Notes under the pieces: generated by a model
Database searches by the model: none
Told to the model about the DNA's origin: nothing
What the model saw: the letters and a program-made list of their open reading frames with translations, nothing else
Origin: Candidatus Bathyarchaeota archaeon ex4484_135
GTDB lineage: Archaea; Thermoproteota; Bathyarchaeia; EX4484-135
Length of the DNA: 25,700 bases
Direction of reading: 5' to 3'
NCBI GenBank assembly: GCA_002255025.1
Contig: NJEJ01000013.1
Coordinates: 1-25,700, forward strand
In this document: positions 1-7,381 of the stretch, in pieces
Numbering within the stretch: the stretch's first letter is position 1
How the letters are laid out: each line of letters opens with the position of its first letter
Position numbers and translations under genes: made by a program

Positions 1-930
1 ATCGTCAATCCAGGCCTGTTGGCCAAGGCAATTGAGGAAGCATCTCCCGTCAAGAGGAAGGTGAAGGAGATAAGCGTCTCTGACGTGAAGAGCTTATCGT
101 CCCTATTGATAGAGAAGCTAGGGCCACCGTCCTTCAAGGAGGACTTGGTGTCGAGGATAAAGGGTGCGGATAAAACCCAGGTAGCTGCAGATGCCCTCTC
201 GGGCCTCTCAGCTTTCTTCAACCCGACATCGATAGCCATAGTAGGTCTGAAGTACGCCGCGAAGTTCGTAAGCTTGGTCAGGGAGAGGAGGAAGGAAGAA
301 TACAAGAGCTTCCTCGAGATGTGGAAGAGGAAAGTCGAGGAAAGCTTCTCGGAGGAAAAACTGTCCAAGATAGTATCTGATGTAGGACTCGAGTCCATTA
401 AGGAAGCCCTTGAGGACGAGGGCATGGCGACCATAATATATGATATCATCGGGACGCCCTGCGAGCTCTTCGCCCCCCTCTTCGTGGCCAACCTGGCGGA
501 TGAGCTTGGCGAGTTCCTCTTGATCGTGGATGGTGCTTCTCACTTCTCGAAGTTTAGGTGGGCCGTCGAGACTCTGTCCTCCACATCGGACGAGCATCCC
601 GGCCTGAGGCTCGCCTGCTACCTCCACACGGGCGGAATACCGGCCTACGAGAAGCTGCCGGAGTTCGTCAGATCTTTCTCCGAGAGGAGGATGGCCATCT
701 TGGACATCAGCCCATCTTACGTGGACGTGATATGCGAGGGGAGGCCCGCGTCCTTCAGGGCTGCCCTCCTCAGGGCCCTTGAGGACGCCGCCAGGGAGAG
801 GTTATCTGGCAACCTGGCCTTCGTGCTTTACGATTCGTCCTCAGAACCATTGCCCACGCTCGTGAAGATCAAGCCAGGCGTCTTAGGCCGCCTAAAGAAG
901 GCATTGAAGGGCATACTCAGGCGTTCTTGA
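1..930 (+). CDS. Hypothetical protein, probably partial at left edge
   Basis: I do not recognise this protein. The frame is open from base 1. The first candidate start inside the window is a TTG at position 19 with no Shine-Dalgarno (SD) sequence, so the true start may lie off the left edge. From the TTG it is 303 residues. A hydrophobic stretch near residues 60-85 (AALSGLSAFF... IAIVGLKYAA) is followed by a very basic charged segment, then an acidic region containing FLLIVDGAS. That last motif looks like a buried beta strand ending in Asp, as in many ATPases, but no Walker A motif is visible. The C-terminus is strongly basic (GRLKKALKGILRRS). The gene stops 59 bases before argF, which has its own promoter-like sequence. 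The coding frame is convincing; the function is unknown. Confidence 0.7.
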   Translation: MVNPGLLAKAIEEASPVKRKVKEISVSDVKSLSSLLIEKLGPPSFKEDLVSRIKGADKTQVAADALSGLSAFFNPTSIAIVGLKYAAKFVSLVRERRKEEYKSFLEMWKRKVEESFSEEKLSKIVSDVGLESIKEALEDEGMATIIYDIIGTPCELFAPLFVANLADELGEFLLIVDGASHFSKFRWAVETLSSTSDEHPGLRLACYLHTGGIPAYEKLPEFVRSFSERRMAILDISPSYVDVICEGRPASFRAALLRALEDAARERLSGNLAFVLYDSSSEPLPTLVKIKPGVLGRLKKALKGILRRS

Positions 931-944
931 GGGAGGGGGCCCAA

Positions 945-956
945 AGGGTAATAAGG
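945..956 (+). promoter_or_regulatory. Putative TATA element for argF operon
   Basis: The sequence GGTAATAAGG lies about 40 bases upstream of the argF TTG codon, in the 59-base gap after the preceding gene. It would place transcription start just ahead of the GGGAGGT SD at about 974-980. This is an inference from sequence and spacing only. Confidence 0.4.
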
Positions 957-989
957 TCCCGAGGACCGTCTTGACGGGAGGTAAAGGGC

Positions 990-1931
990 TTGAAACGCGA
1001 TTTGCTGACGCTACAGGACCTCAGCAACGAAGAGCTGATGCACATCCTGACGCTGGCCAGGGAGGTCAAAACCAGCTGGGACCCCGCTAGGTACGGCTCC
1101 ACCTTGTCCGGGAGGACCATAGCCCTCCTGTTCCAGAAGCCGTCTACCAGGACCCGTGTTTCCTTCGAGGTGGCCATAAGGAAGCTCGGGGGCGATTCCA
1201 TATTCCTGTCCTGGCACGAGCTCCAGCTCTCGAGAGGCGAGACGGTATCTGACACGGCCAGGGTGCTCGAGAGGTACGTCGACGGCATAGTGGCCAGGGT
1301 GGGCGACCACCAGATACTGGTCGATATGGCTGAGAACGCCCGCATACCGGTCATAAATGCCCTCTCGAACCGGTTCCACCCGTGCCAGATCATAGCGGAC
1401 CTGCTGACCATATGGGAACGCTTCGGGGCCCTTAAGGGCATCAAGCTGGCTTACGTGGGGGATGGCACGAACGTGTGCAACTCGCTCTTGGTGGGCTGCA
1501 CGAAGGTAGGCATGGACATAAGCGTGGCCTGCCCTGTAGGCTACGAGCCAGACCCGGAGGCTGTTCAGTGGGCCTTCGAGAACGCCTCTAGGACGGGCTC
1601 AACCATAATAATAACCGATGAGCCCCTGGAGGCCGTGAAGGACGCCCACGTGATATATACCGATACGTTCATGTCCATGCACATACCTGAGTCCGAGCGT
1701 GAGAAGCGTTTCGAGGTCTTCGTCCCCAGGTACCAGGTCAGGCCCGAGCTGTTCGAGCATGCCAGGCCGGATGCCGTCTTCATGCACTGCCTCCCGGCCC
1801 ACAGAGGCGAGGAAGTGGTTTCGGAGGTAATAGATGGCCCGAGGTCCATAGTGTTCGACCAAGCGGAGAACAGGCTACACGCACAGGTAGCCCTCTTCAT
1901 CTTCCTGTACGGCTCCTCGGTTCCGTCCTGA
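990..1931 (+). CDS. argF: Ornithine carbamoyltransferase
   Basis: The enzyme transfers the carbamoyl group of carbamoyl phosphate to ornithine, giving citrulline and phosphate, in cytosolic arginine biosynthesis. The 313-residue length is normal for the family. The carbamoyl-phosphate loop STRTR is at residues 52-56, HPCQ at about 130-133, an ornithine-side loop reads DTFMSM, and the C-terminal HCLPAHRG block near residue 270 carries the catalytic Cys. The TTG start is chosen because a GGGAGGT SD sits about 9 bases upstream. dtdA follows almost immediately, so the two are probably co-transcribed. No other arginine gene is in the window. In the third position of the SMG-type loop the sequence reads SMH; I would still call OTC rather than another carbamoyltransferase because of HCLPAHRG. 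Confidence 0.95.
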   Translation: MKRDLLTLQDLSNEELMHILTLAREVKTSWDPARYGSTLSGRTIALLFQKPSTRTRVSFEVAIRKLGGDSIFLSWHELQLSRGETVSDTARVLERYVDGIVARVGDHQILVDMAENARIPVINALSNRFHPCQIIADLLTIWERFGALKGIKLAYVGDGTNVCNSLLVGCTKVGMDISVACPVGYEPDPEAVQWAFENASRTGSTIIITDEPLEAVKDAHVIYTDTFMSMHIPESEREKRFEVFVPRYQVRPELFEHARPDAVFMHCLPAHRGEEVVSEVIDGPRSIVFDQAENRLHAQVALFIFLYGSSVPS

Positions 1932-1941
1932 GGAGATGGAA

Positions 1942-2781
1942 ATGCGAACGTCCTGGAGGCCGAAAATCCTGGTTGTAGCCTCCAGGTTAGATAAGGCCAG
2001 CATGAACATAGCCAATAAACTCATGGAAATGCACGACTTCCAGCCGACGGACTTGACTTTTGATGGCTGGCCTGTCTACGCCAGGGAAGACGTGGCCCTC
2101 GCCTTCACGAACGTGGACGATATATTCGCCGAGCACGTGGGCCAGCTGGGCCCAGAGGCCGTGATATTCGCCAGCAGGCACGCCAGCTCCAAGGGCGAGC
2201 CTACCTTGAGCACCCACACGCCCGGAAACCTGGGCCATGAAGCACTCTACGGCGGGAGACCGAGGGAGCTAGCTTGGTCTGAACCGAACATAATGAAGAA
2301 GGCCCTCCAGGTCCTAGAGGCCGAGAGGTCCCGCATAGGTCTGTTGGACTACAAGGCCTGCCTAGAGGCCACGCACCACGGCCCGACAGGCCTCCAGGTC
2401 CCGGTGGCCTTTGTCGAGATAGGGAGCACCCCCGACCGCTGGTCAGACCCGCTGGCTGGCGAGGCGGTGGCCGAGGCCATATGGGAGGCCGCCACAAAGC
2501 CCGCTAGGGCTGATAAAGCCATTGGCTTCGGGGGAGGCCATTACGCACCGAAGTTCACGAAGCTCGTCCTAGAGGAAGTGGGCATAGCCGTGGGGCACAT
2601 AGTGCCCAAGCACGTTTTCTCAACGCTCGGGCAGGACAGGTGGCTCGTGGAAGAACCCGTGTCTAAGACCTGGGGAGGCTGCAGGGTGGCTGTGTTGGAC
2701 AGGAAGGGCCTGAAGGGGCCTGATAAGAAGTTCGTAGCGTCCGTGGCAGAGGAATTGGGCCTGGAGGTCCTAATCATATGA
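1942..2781 (+). CDS. dtdA: D-aminoacyl-tRNA deacylase (archaeal DtdA type)
   Basis: This family hydrolyses D-amino acids wrongly attached to tRNA, a translation quality-control step. It is the archaeal/plant GEK1-type enzyme, unrelated to bacterial DTD. Motifs seen are SRHASSKGEPTLSTHTPGN, EATHHGPTG, and GFGGGHYAPKF toward the C-terminus, all His-rich metal-site signatures of the family. The length from the chosen start is 279 residues. There are two in-frame ATGs, at 1936 and 1942. The GGAG at 1932-1935 abuts the first but sits 6 bases from the second, so I take 1942. It follows argF by about 10 bases and overlaps the radical SAM gene by an ATGA, which suggests translational coupling. Confidence 0.93.
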   Translation: MRTSWRPKILVVASRLDKASMNIANKLMEMHDFQPTDLTFDGWPVYAREDVALAFTNVDDIFAEHVGQLGPEAVIFASRHASSKGEPTLSTHTPGNLGHEALYGGRPRELAWSEPNIMKKALQVLEAERSRIGLLDYKACLEATHHGPTGLQVPVAFVEIGSTPDRWSDPLAGEAVAEAIWEAATKPARADKAIGFGGGHYAPKFTKLVLEEVGIAVGHIVPKHVFSTLGQDRWLVEEPVSKTWGGCRVAVLDRKGLKGPDKKFVASVAEELGLEVLII

Positions 2782-4025
2782 GCAGGCCCTTCCGGATTTT
2801 CGTGAAAGACGAGGAGAAGTGTGTCGAGTGCGGTTTCTGCGGTGAGTTCGTCTTCTGCCCGGGAATGGGACGCCCGACCATGTACCGGGACCCGGACAGG
2901 TGCGTGGGCTGTGGTGCCTGCTGCCTGGCCTGCCCTTACGAGGCCGTGAGGCCTGTTGAGGACCTAAGGCCGAGGCCTACCGTGAGACTGACCATTGAAG
3001 GTGAGTCCTATGAGGTCCCGGGGAGGATAACGGTCCGTGAGGCCCTTGAGCTCCTCGGCTTCCGGCTTTCGAGGTTCCCGGGCGAGGGCCAGCTCTCCGT
3101 CCCGTGTGAGACAGGCGGCTGCTTCACATGCTCGGTTTACGTCAACGGCCAGCTCCAGCCAGCCTGCACGACGCCCGTGGAAGAGGGCATGGTCATAGAA
3201 TTCCTGAGCGAGGGCCAGAGGCTCCTGAGGCGTGTATCAGGCTTCCAGCCACATCCCGTCGGCGGCGTCGGGACACCCTGGTGGCTCAAGGACAAGGGAA
3301 CCTACATAGAGGTCGCTTGCTTCGCACATGGTTGTAATCTGAGGTGCCCTCAGTGCCAGAACTACTCCGTCACATACGATAGCGTTGAAAGGCCCCTGAC
3401 GCCCGAGGAAGCAGCGAGGAGGCTGACGGCCCTCAGGCGTTATTATGGCGTAGATAGGATGGCTATTTCAGGTGGCGAGCCCACGCTCAACCGTGACTGG
3501 CTGATAGCTTTCTTCAAGGCCCTGAGGTCCTTCAACAAGGACCGGAAGGCCCGCTTCCACCTGGATACAAACGCGACCGTGCTGACGCCAGATTACATAG
3601 ACGAGCTGGTGCTCGACGCAGGCATAACCGACATAGGGCCAGACGTCAAGGGCCTGAAGTTAGAGACCTTCATGAACATAACAGGCATAAGGGACCGTGA
3701 GCTGGCCAGGCGGTACAACGAGAACGAGTGGAAGGCCGTGAAGTACATCATAGACCACTATTACCCAGATGAGGTCTTCATGGGCATAGGAATACCCTAC
3801 AACCCGGCCTTCATGAGCCTTGAGGAGCTGAGGGAGATGGGCGAGCGAATAGCATCCATGGACCCGGACGTGCAGGTCTGCGTGCTCGATTACTTCCCGA
3901 CGTTCAGGCGTAGGGACATAGAGAGGCCGAGCTACCGCCAGATGCTGAAGGCCCGCGAGTCGCTCCTAGAGGCCGGCTTGAAGACCGTCATAGCACAGAC
4001 CGTCATGGGCCACGTAGGGCCCTGA
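2778..4025 (+). CDS. Radical SAM protein with N-terminal [4Fe-4S] and [2Fe-2S] ferredoxin modules
   Basis: This 415-residue protein joins several Fe-S modules. Residues 15-27 (CVECGFC...C) and 42-52 (CVGCGACCLAC) look like two [4Fe-4S] ferredoxin motifs. Residues about 67-142 form a ubiquitin/plant-ferredoxin-like fold with CETGGCFTC and a later Cys (110, 115, 118, 130), fitting a [2Fe-2S] site. The radical SAM core then begins with C186-x3-C190-x2-C193, followed by SGGEPT at 231-236. The core resembles PflA-type (COG1180) activating enzymes, but no glycyl-radical enzyme is nearby, so the substrate is unknown. The extra clusters probably deliver electrons to the SAM cluster (inference). The start is supported by GGAGGT at 2763-2768, and it overlaps dtdA by ATGA. 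Confidence 0.88.
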   Translation: MSRPFRIFVKDEEKCVECGFCGEFVFCPGMGRPTMYRDPDRCVGCGACCLACPYEAVRPVEDLRPRPTVRLTIEGESYEVPGRITVREALELLGFRLSRFPGEGQLSVPCETGGCFTCSVYVNGQLQPACTTPVEEGMVIEFLSEGQRLLRRVSGFQPHPVGGVGTPWWLKDKGTYIEVACFAHGCNLRCPQCQNYSVTYDSVERPLTPEEAARRLTALRRYYGVDRMAISGGEPTLNRDWLIAFFKALRSFNKDRKARFHLDTNATVLTPDYIDELVLDAGITDIGPDVKGLKLETFMNITGIRDRELARRYNENEWKAVKYIIDHYYPDEVFMGIGIPYNPAFMSLEELREMGERIASMDPDVQVCVLDYFPTFRRRDIERPSYRQMLKARESLLEAGLKTVIAQTVMGHVGP

Positions 4026-4045
4026 GATGGCCTTCTTGACGGCAG

Positions 4046-4056
4046 CTTTAATAATC
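4046..4056 (+). promoter_or_regulatory. Putative TATA element upstream of the 4086 operon
   Basis: CTTTAATAAT sits in the 60-base gap after the radical SAM gene, about 33 bases before the TTG at 4086. That spacing fits an archaeal TATA box serving a transcript with a very short leader. No terminator separates it clearly from the upstream gene. Confidence 0.45.
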
Positions 4057-4085
4057 ATGTGCCCTGCTGACACGCGGGAAAAGCC

Positions 4086-4871
4086 TTGTCTGAGAGGGAA
4101 GTACCTGGCTCGTTCCTGACAGCCCTGACAGCCCTCATGGCCGCACTGCACGCAGCCCTGGCCTCCATACCGGGCCCGTTTGGCTTCAGGAGCTGGATGA
4201 TAATCGCCTTGCCACTCGAGGGCATGATACTTGGCCCGGGCCCAGCGGCCATATCGGCCATGATAGGCGGTTCCATAGGCTGTGTCCTCAGGGGCGAGGG
4301 GGCCATACTGCCCATAGTGGCCTTCTCCGAACCAGTTGGAGCTGCTTCAGCTGGCCTGGCCCTGAAGGGCCGTTGGAAAGAACTGCTGATCCTCTTCCTC
4401 GTCATGTTGGCCGCTTACTTCGCACACCCCTACGGGCGGGCACTCCCGGCCTGGTGCCTATGGGACATATACGTGGCTACGTCCATAGCTCTGGCAGCCA
4501 GCCTGTTCTCCTCAAGGGCCTTCAGGTACTCTCTTGATGTCGTCTTAGGCCGTTTGGCAGAAGAGCTACCAATCCTGAACGACTTAAGGGCTTTCCTGAA
4601 GACAGGATGGCAGCCTGGATCGCCAGCATCCATGGCATTATCGGCCTTTCTCGGCTTAGAGGCAGACTCCATGGCCAGGATATTCGTCTTCATCCCCCTG
4701 TGCTTCTACGCCATCCTCGGCGTCCGCCTCGATGCCATAGTACCCCTCTGGTATCTTGGGGCCCTCGCCACGCCGTTAGAAGCCTTATTAGGCATCCTGC
4801 TGGCTTCCTTCGTAGGTCCTCCGGTCCTCAGGGCCCTTAAGCAAAAAGGGCTGAAATGCCCCTTGACGTGA
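4086..4871 (+). CDS. Polytopic membrane protein, possibly ECF S-component-like
   Basis: This is a 261-residue, strongly hydrophobic protein with about six predicted membrane spans (roughly residues 8-30, 36-63, 72-92, 97-115, 124-142 and 190-250). The N-terminal half has small-residue helices (ALHAALASIPGPFGF, ILGPGPAAISAMIGGSIG) that recall substrate-binding S components of ECF vitamin transporters. No ATPase or T component is nearby, so this is only a resemblance. The cytoplasmic loop before the last helices carries a run of charged residues. The TTG start follows a TATA-like element by about 33 bases. The next gene starts after a single base, so it is surely co-transcribed with the MscS channel. 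Confidence 0.6.
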   Translation: MSEREVPGSFLTALTALMAALHAALASIPGPFGFRSWMIIALPLEGMILGPGPAAISAMIGGSIGCVLRGEGAILPIVAFSEPVGAASAGLALKGRWKELLILFLVMLAAYFAHPYGRALPAWCLWDIYVATSIALAASLFSSRAFRYSLDVVLGRLAEELPILNDLRAFLKTGWQPGSPASMALSAFLGLEADSMARIFVFIPLCFYAILGVRLDAIVPLWYLGALATPLEALLGILLASFVGPPVLRALKQKGLKCPLT

Positions 4872-4872
4872 G

Positions 4873-5664
4873 GTGGAAGCCGTGGGCTCCTGGTTTGAGA
4901 ACGTGATGTCCACCCTCTGGGAGTACTTACCCATGGTGGTCGAGTACGCGGTGTTAGTGGTTGTGGCCCTGACCATAGAGAAGCTTGCGACCAAGAAGGT
5001 CAGGAGGGCTGTCGAGCAGCTCAAGTTGCCTCCTGACGCTGGGAATGCCATAATTCTGACCATAAGGGTTTCCGTGTTGGTGGCGGCCTGCATCGTGGCC
5101 TTGAGCATAGGCGGTATTCCGTCCTCTTGGCTCGTGGGCCTATCAGCCCTAGGTGGCACGGCCATAGGCTTCGCGTCCACCCGGACGATAGGGAACCTCG
5201 TCTCCGGCATATACATAATGGTCTCGAGGCCCTTCAGGATAGGGGATTACGTGAGGATAGGGAACGTAGAAGGCGAGGTCCTCGAGATATCCATGAACTA
5301 CACGAAACTTAAGGCCCCAGATGGCTCTGTCCTCCTGCTCAGCAACCAGAAGGTTCTTGAGAGCAACGTGATGAACTTCTCAGCCCGAGTGAACGGCAAG
5401 AAGCTCATAAGGTACAGCTTCTCCATGGGATTCGACCACTCCGTGCCGTCCGACAGGCTAGAGGAAGCCATAAGGGAGGCCCTTGAAGGGTGGAAAGCCA
5501 AGCTGCCCATGGGTCCTGATTTCTTCCTCGCCGGGTGCGATAGGCTGAGCAGGGAGTACGTGCTCACCTTCTGCGTGGAAGACGTGAGCGAGCTGTGGCC
5601 GACCAGGGATGGCATCATGCGTTCTGTCCTGAAGGCCTGGGAAGCCGTGAAGGAGGCGACGTGA
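4873..5664 (+). CDS. MscS-family mechanosensitive ion channel
   Basis: A small-conductance mechanosensitive channel that opens under membrane tension and releases solutes on osmotic down-shock. Of its 263 residues, the first ~110 hold three membrane helices. The pore-lining TM3 region reads GLSALGGTAIGFASTRTIGNL, then SGIYIMVSRPFRIGDYVRIG leads into the beta domain with EGEVLEISMNYTKL and the LLLSNQKVLESNVMNFS block, all typical of MscS. The C-terminal alpha/beta domain is complete. The GTG start lies one base after the stop of the preceding membrane protein, and three bases separate its stop from the next gene, so the three form one operon. It is near the family minimum, as expected for a simple three-helix MscS. 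Confidence 0.9.
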   Translation: MEAVGSWFENVMSTLWEYLPMVVEYAVLVVVALTIEKLATKKVRRAVEQLKLPPDAGNAIILTIRVSVLVAACIVALSIGGIPSSWLVGLSALGGTAIGFASTRTIGNLVSGIYIMVSRPFRIGDYVRIGNVEGEVLEISMNYTKLKAPDGSVLLLSNQKVLESNVMNFSARVNGKKLIRYSFSMGFDHSVPSDRLEEAIREALEGWKAKLPMGPDFFLAGCDRLSREYVLTFCVEDVSELWPTRDGIMRSVLKAWEAVKEAT

Positions 5665-5667
5665 GCC

Positions 5668-6672
5668 TTGGCCCTGGGGGCCGTGGAAGGGCCGGATGAC
5701 GTGATGATAGCAGCCCAGTTGGCGGCTGCCCTAGAGGTAAGCGGCTTCCCAAAGCCGGGGAACATCCACAGGGAAGCCGATCTAGGACCTAAGACCTTTG
5801 AGAGGTTCCTAGCTGGCTCGATAGCGATAGGGCCCGCCTGTAGAAAGGCTGCCGAGAGAGGGATGGCTGTTGCCGAAGGCTCACTCAAGCCTTCTGAAGT
5901 AGAGTTAGGTTTTCTGGTCGAAGAAGCTGTCAGGAAGGATGGTGCCTGGCAGAAGACAGATCCTACACACGCGGGCTTCGCCATGTTGGTCGTGCCTCTA
6001 TCTGCCTCAGCAGGCCTAGCCCTTGGGAAAGGCCTCGAGCTCGACATAGCAGTCCTCAGGTCCGGGGTTCTTGAGCTCCTCAGGCCGTCTACCGTCGAGG
6101 ACGCCAAAGCACTTTACAGGGCCCTCAGGGCATCTTGTTCTACCAAGCTCGGCACCCTAAGGCCCGATGTGGGCCTGCCAGACGTGTTTGACCCTCATGC
6201 TGGCGAGATATTGGCCGAGAGAGGCCTGAGGCTCTGGAACGTCTTGGAGGCATGTTCAAGCTGGGACCTCGTGGCCAGGGAGCTATGTCAGGGCCTTAAG
6301 CTGTCATCGGAAGTAGGTCTGAGGAGGCTAGAGGAGGAAATGCTCGAGCATGGCTGCCTTAACACGGCCATAGTGAACGCCTACTTAGCCCTCCTGGCCG
6401 AGGCCGAGGACACACATCTGGCCCGGGCCTGGGGCCTCAGGGAGACGCCCTTGATCCCTGATGCGGTCTGGGAGGGCCTCGAGATGGCCAAGAAGGTATC
6501 GGAGGAGGCCAGGCGAATCTTGGAACTCGGGGGTGCGAGGACGCCAGAGGGCCTGAGGGCCTTGCGGGAGATGGACAAGTGGCTCAGGTCAGAAGGCCTC
6601 AACCCGGGCTCGTGTGCCGACCTGACGGCCTGCTCCTTGATGCTGGCCTTACTGACCTGGCTCAGGCCCTGA
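5668..6672 (+). CDS. CitG/MdcB-family protein (triphosphoribosyl-dephospho-CoA synthase-like)
   Basis: The 334-residue protein matches COG1767, whose bacterial members make the prosthetic-group precursor of citrate lyase or malonate decarboxylase from ATP and dephospho-CoA. The signature region is SGFPKPGNIHR at about residues 28-38, followed by FERFLAGSIAIGPACRKAAE. Family knowledge says archaeal members often lack any citrate lyase nearby, and none is seen here, so the substrate is uncertain. The start is not certain either. The TTG at 5668 has AGGAGG 11 bases upstream, but ATG at 5704 is possible. It ends the operon and converges on a truncated CoA-binding gene 7 bases away. Confidence 0.75.
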   Translation: MALGAVEGPDDVMIAAQLAAALEVSGFPKPGNIHREADLGPKTFERFLAGSIAIGPACRKAAERGMAVAEGSLKPSEVELGFLVEEAVRKDGAWQKTDPTHAGFAMLVVPLSASAGLALGKGLELDIAVLRSGVLELLRPSTVEDAKALYRALRASCSTKLGTLRPDVGLPDVFDPHAGEILAERGLRLWNVLEACSSWDLVARELCQGLKLSSEVGLRRLEEEMLEHGCLNTAIVNAYLALLAEAEDTHLARAWGLRETPLIPDAVWEGLEMAKKVSEEARRILELGGARTPEGLRALREMDKWLRSEGLNPGSCADLTACSLMLALLTWLRP

Positions 6673-6679
6673 GGGCTCT

Positions 6680-6922
6680 CTATTCCGTGACCTTTGGTGG
6701 GACGACGAACACTACTACATCCGGCTTCTTGGGCAGGCTCTTGAGATCTGGGTAACACTTATGGCCTAGGACTTCCTCCGCCTTTGGGTTGACCGGGTAA
6801 ACCTCATAACCGGCTTCTAAGAGGTCTCTGAAGACCTTATGGCCGTATTTCTCTGGGTTCCTGGAGGCCCCTACCACGGCGAAGACGTTCTTGGCATCTA
6901 TGACCCGGGCCAGCTCGCTCAT
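6680..6922 (-). CDS. CoA-binding domain protein, C-terminally truncated
   Basis: The 80 residues form the first two thirds of a Rossmann-like CoA-binding domain (COG1832). Visible are VFAVVGASRNPEKYGHKVF, GYEVYPVNPKAEEVLGHKCYPDL and VVVFVVPPKVTE, then a stop. Family members usually run to about 120-145 residues and continue with a further helix and strand containing the WxQxGxxSEEA-type region, which is missing here and not found in another frame. The start is ATG 6922, not the upstream in-frame codon at 6982, because GGAGAAGGGG lies just ahead of it and a TATA box sits about 35 bases upstream. It may be a decayed gene or a minimal domain. Confidence 0.7.
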   Translation of the reverse strand: MSELARVIDAKNVFAVVGASRNPEKYGHKVFRDLLEAGYEVYPVNPKAEEVLGHKCYPDLKSLPKKPDVVVFVVPPKVTE

Positions 6923-6949
6923 GCTATCCCCTTCTCCCACGAAGTAGGA

Positions 6950-6966
6950 AAACTTATAAATGCATG
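6950..6966. promoter_or_regulatory. Putative bidirectional TATA element
   Basis: AAAACTTATAAATGCAT lies between the divergent CoA-binding gene and the membrane protein gene. Its TTATAA core is palindromic. It is about 26 bases upstream of a plausible start site on each strand, with SD sequences GGTGTGAGGG (plus) and GGAGAAGGGG (minus) following. The purine-rich GGAAAA flank resembles a BRE for the plus direction, so that direction is probably stronger. Confidence 0.5.
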
Positions 6967-6997
6967 GAACCATAGCCACCATGCCAAGGTGTGAGGG

Positions 6998-7375
6998 ATG
7001 ACCAGGGATCAGGTGATTGGTGCAGCGATCTTCATCGTCTGCTTGCTCATTCTCATAGGCTACTTAGCCGACGTGGTCATAATGGCCGTCACACGCATGC
7101 AGTACTCGTGGATAGCGAGCTTCCTAGAGATGCTCGGTGCGAAGCTCCCGAAGCCACCGTGGGGCCCGTTCTGGGTCCTGATATGGCTGATAGCCGTCCC
7201 AGTGGTCATAGCATTCTGTGCTGTCATGGCCATAGGGGCCTGGATAGGCTGGACCATGGCTACTACGCCGCCGCCAGCACCGATAGAAGAGCTTGAGGAA
7301 GAGCTGAGGGGAGAAGAGGAGAAGAAAGAAGAAGGGAAAGAGGAAGAGAGGAAAGAAGGAGAAGAGGAGAAGTAG
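6998..7375 (+). CDS. Small two-helix membrane protein with a Glu/Lys-rich tail
   Basis: I do not recognise this 125-residue protein. Two hydrophobic helices are clear, at about residues 5-30 (IGAAIFIVCLLILIGYLADVV) and 55-86 (FWVLIWLIAVPVVIAFCAV...). A proline-rich hinge (TTPPPAPIEEL) follows, and the last 30 residues are almost only Glu, Lys, Gly and Arg. That tail is encoded by an uninterrupted purine tract (7306-7372). The ATG start is supported by GGTGTGAGGG and the TATA element at about 6957. It is followed 6 bases later by a prepilin peptidase, so the pair is probably co-transcribed. A link with pilus or archaellum assembly is possible but rests on neighbourhood alone. Confidence 0.7.
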   Translation: MTRDQVIGAAIFIVCLLILIGYLADVVIMAVTRMQYSWIASFLEMLGAKLPKPPWGPFWVLIWLIAVPVVIAFCAVMAIGAWIGWTMATTPPPAPIEELEEELRGEEEKKEEGKEEERKEGEEEK

Positions 7376-7381
7376 CTTCAT

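Noticed and set aside
5701..5707. Perfect box C word GTGATGA in the CitG-family gene
   Set aside because: No box D at a suitable distance and no symmetric guides. It is coding sequence near the start.
5298..6107. Long minus-strand open frame (269 codons) across the MscS and CitG-family genes
   Set aside because: Composition is Ser/Arg/Pro-rich with no family signature, and both plus-strand genes are clearly real. It is an antisense shadow in GC-rich DNA.
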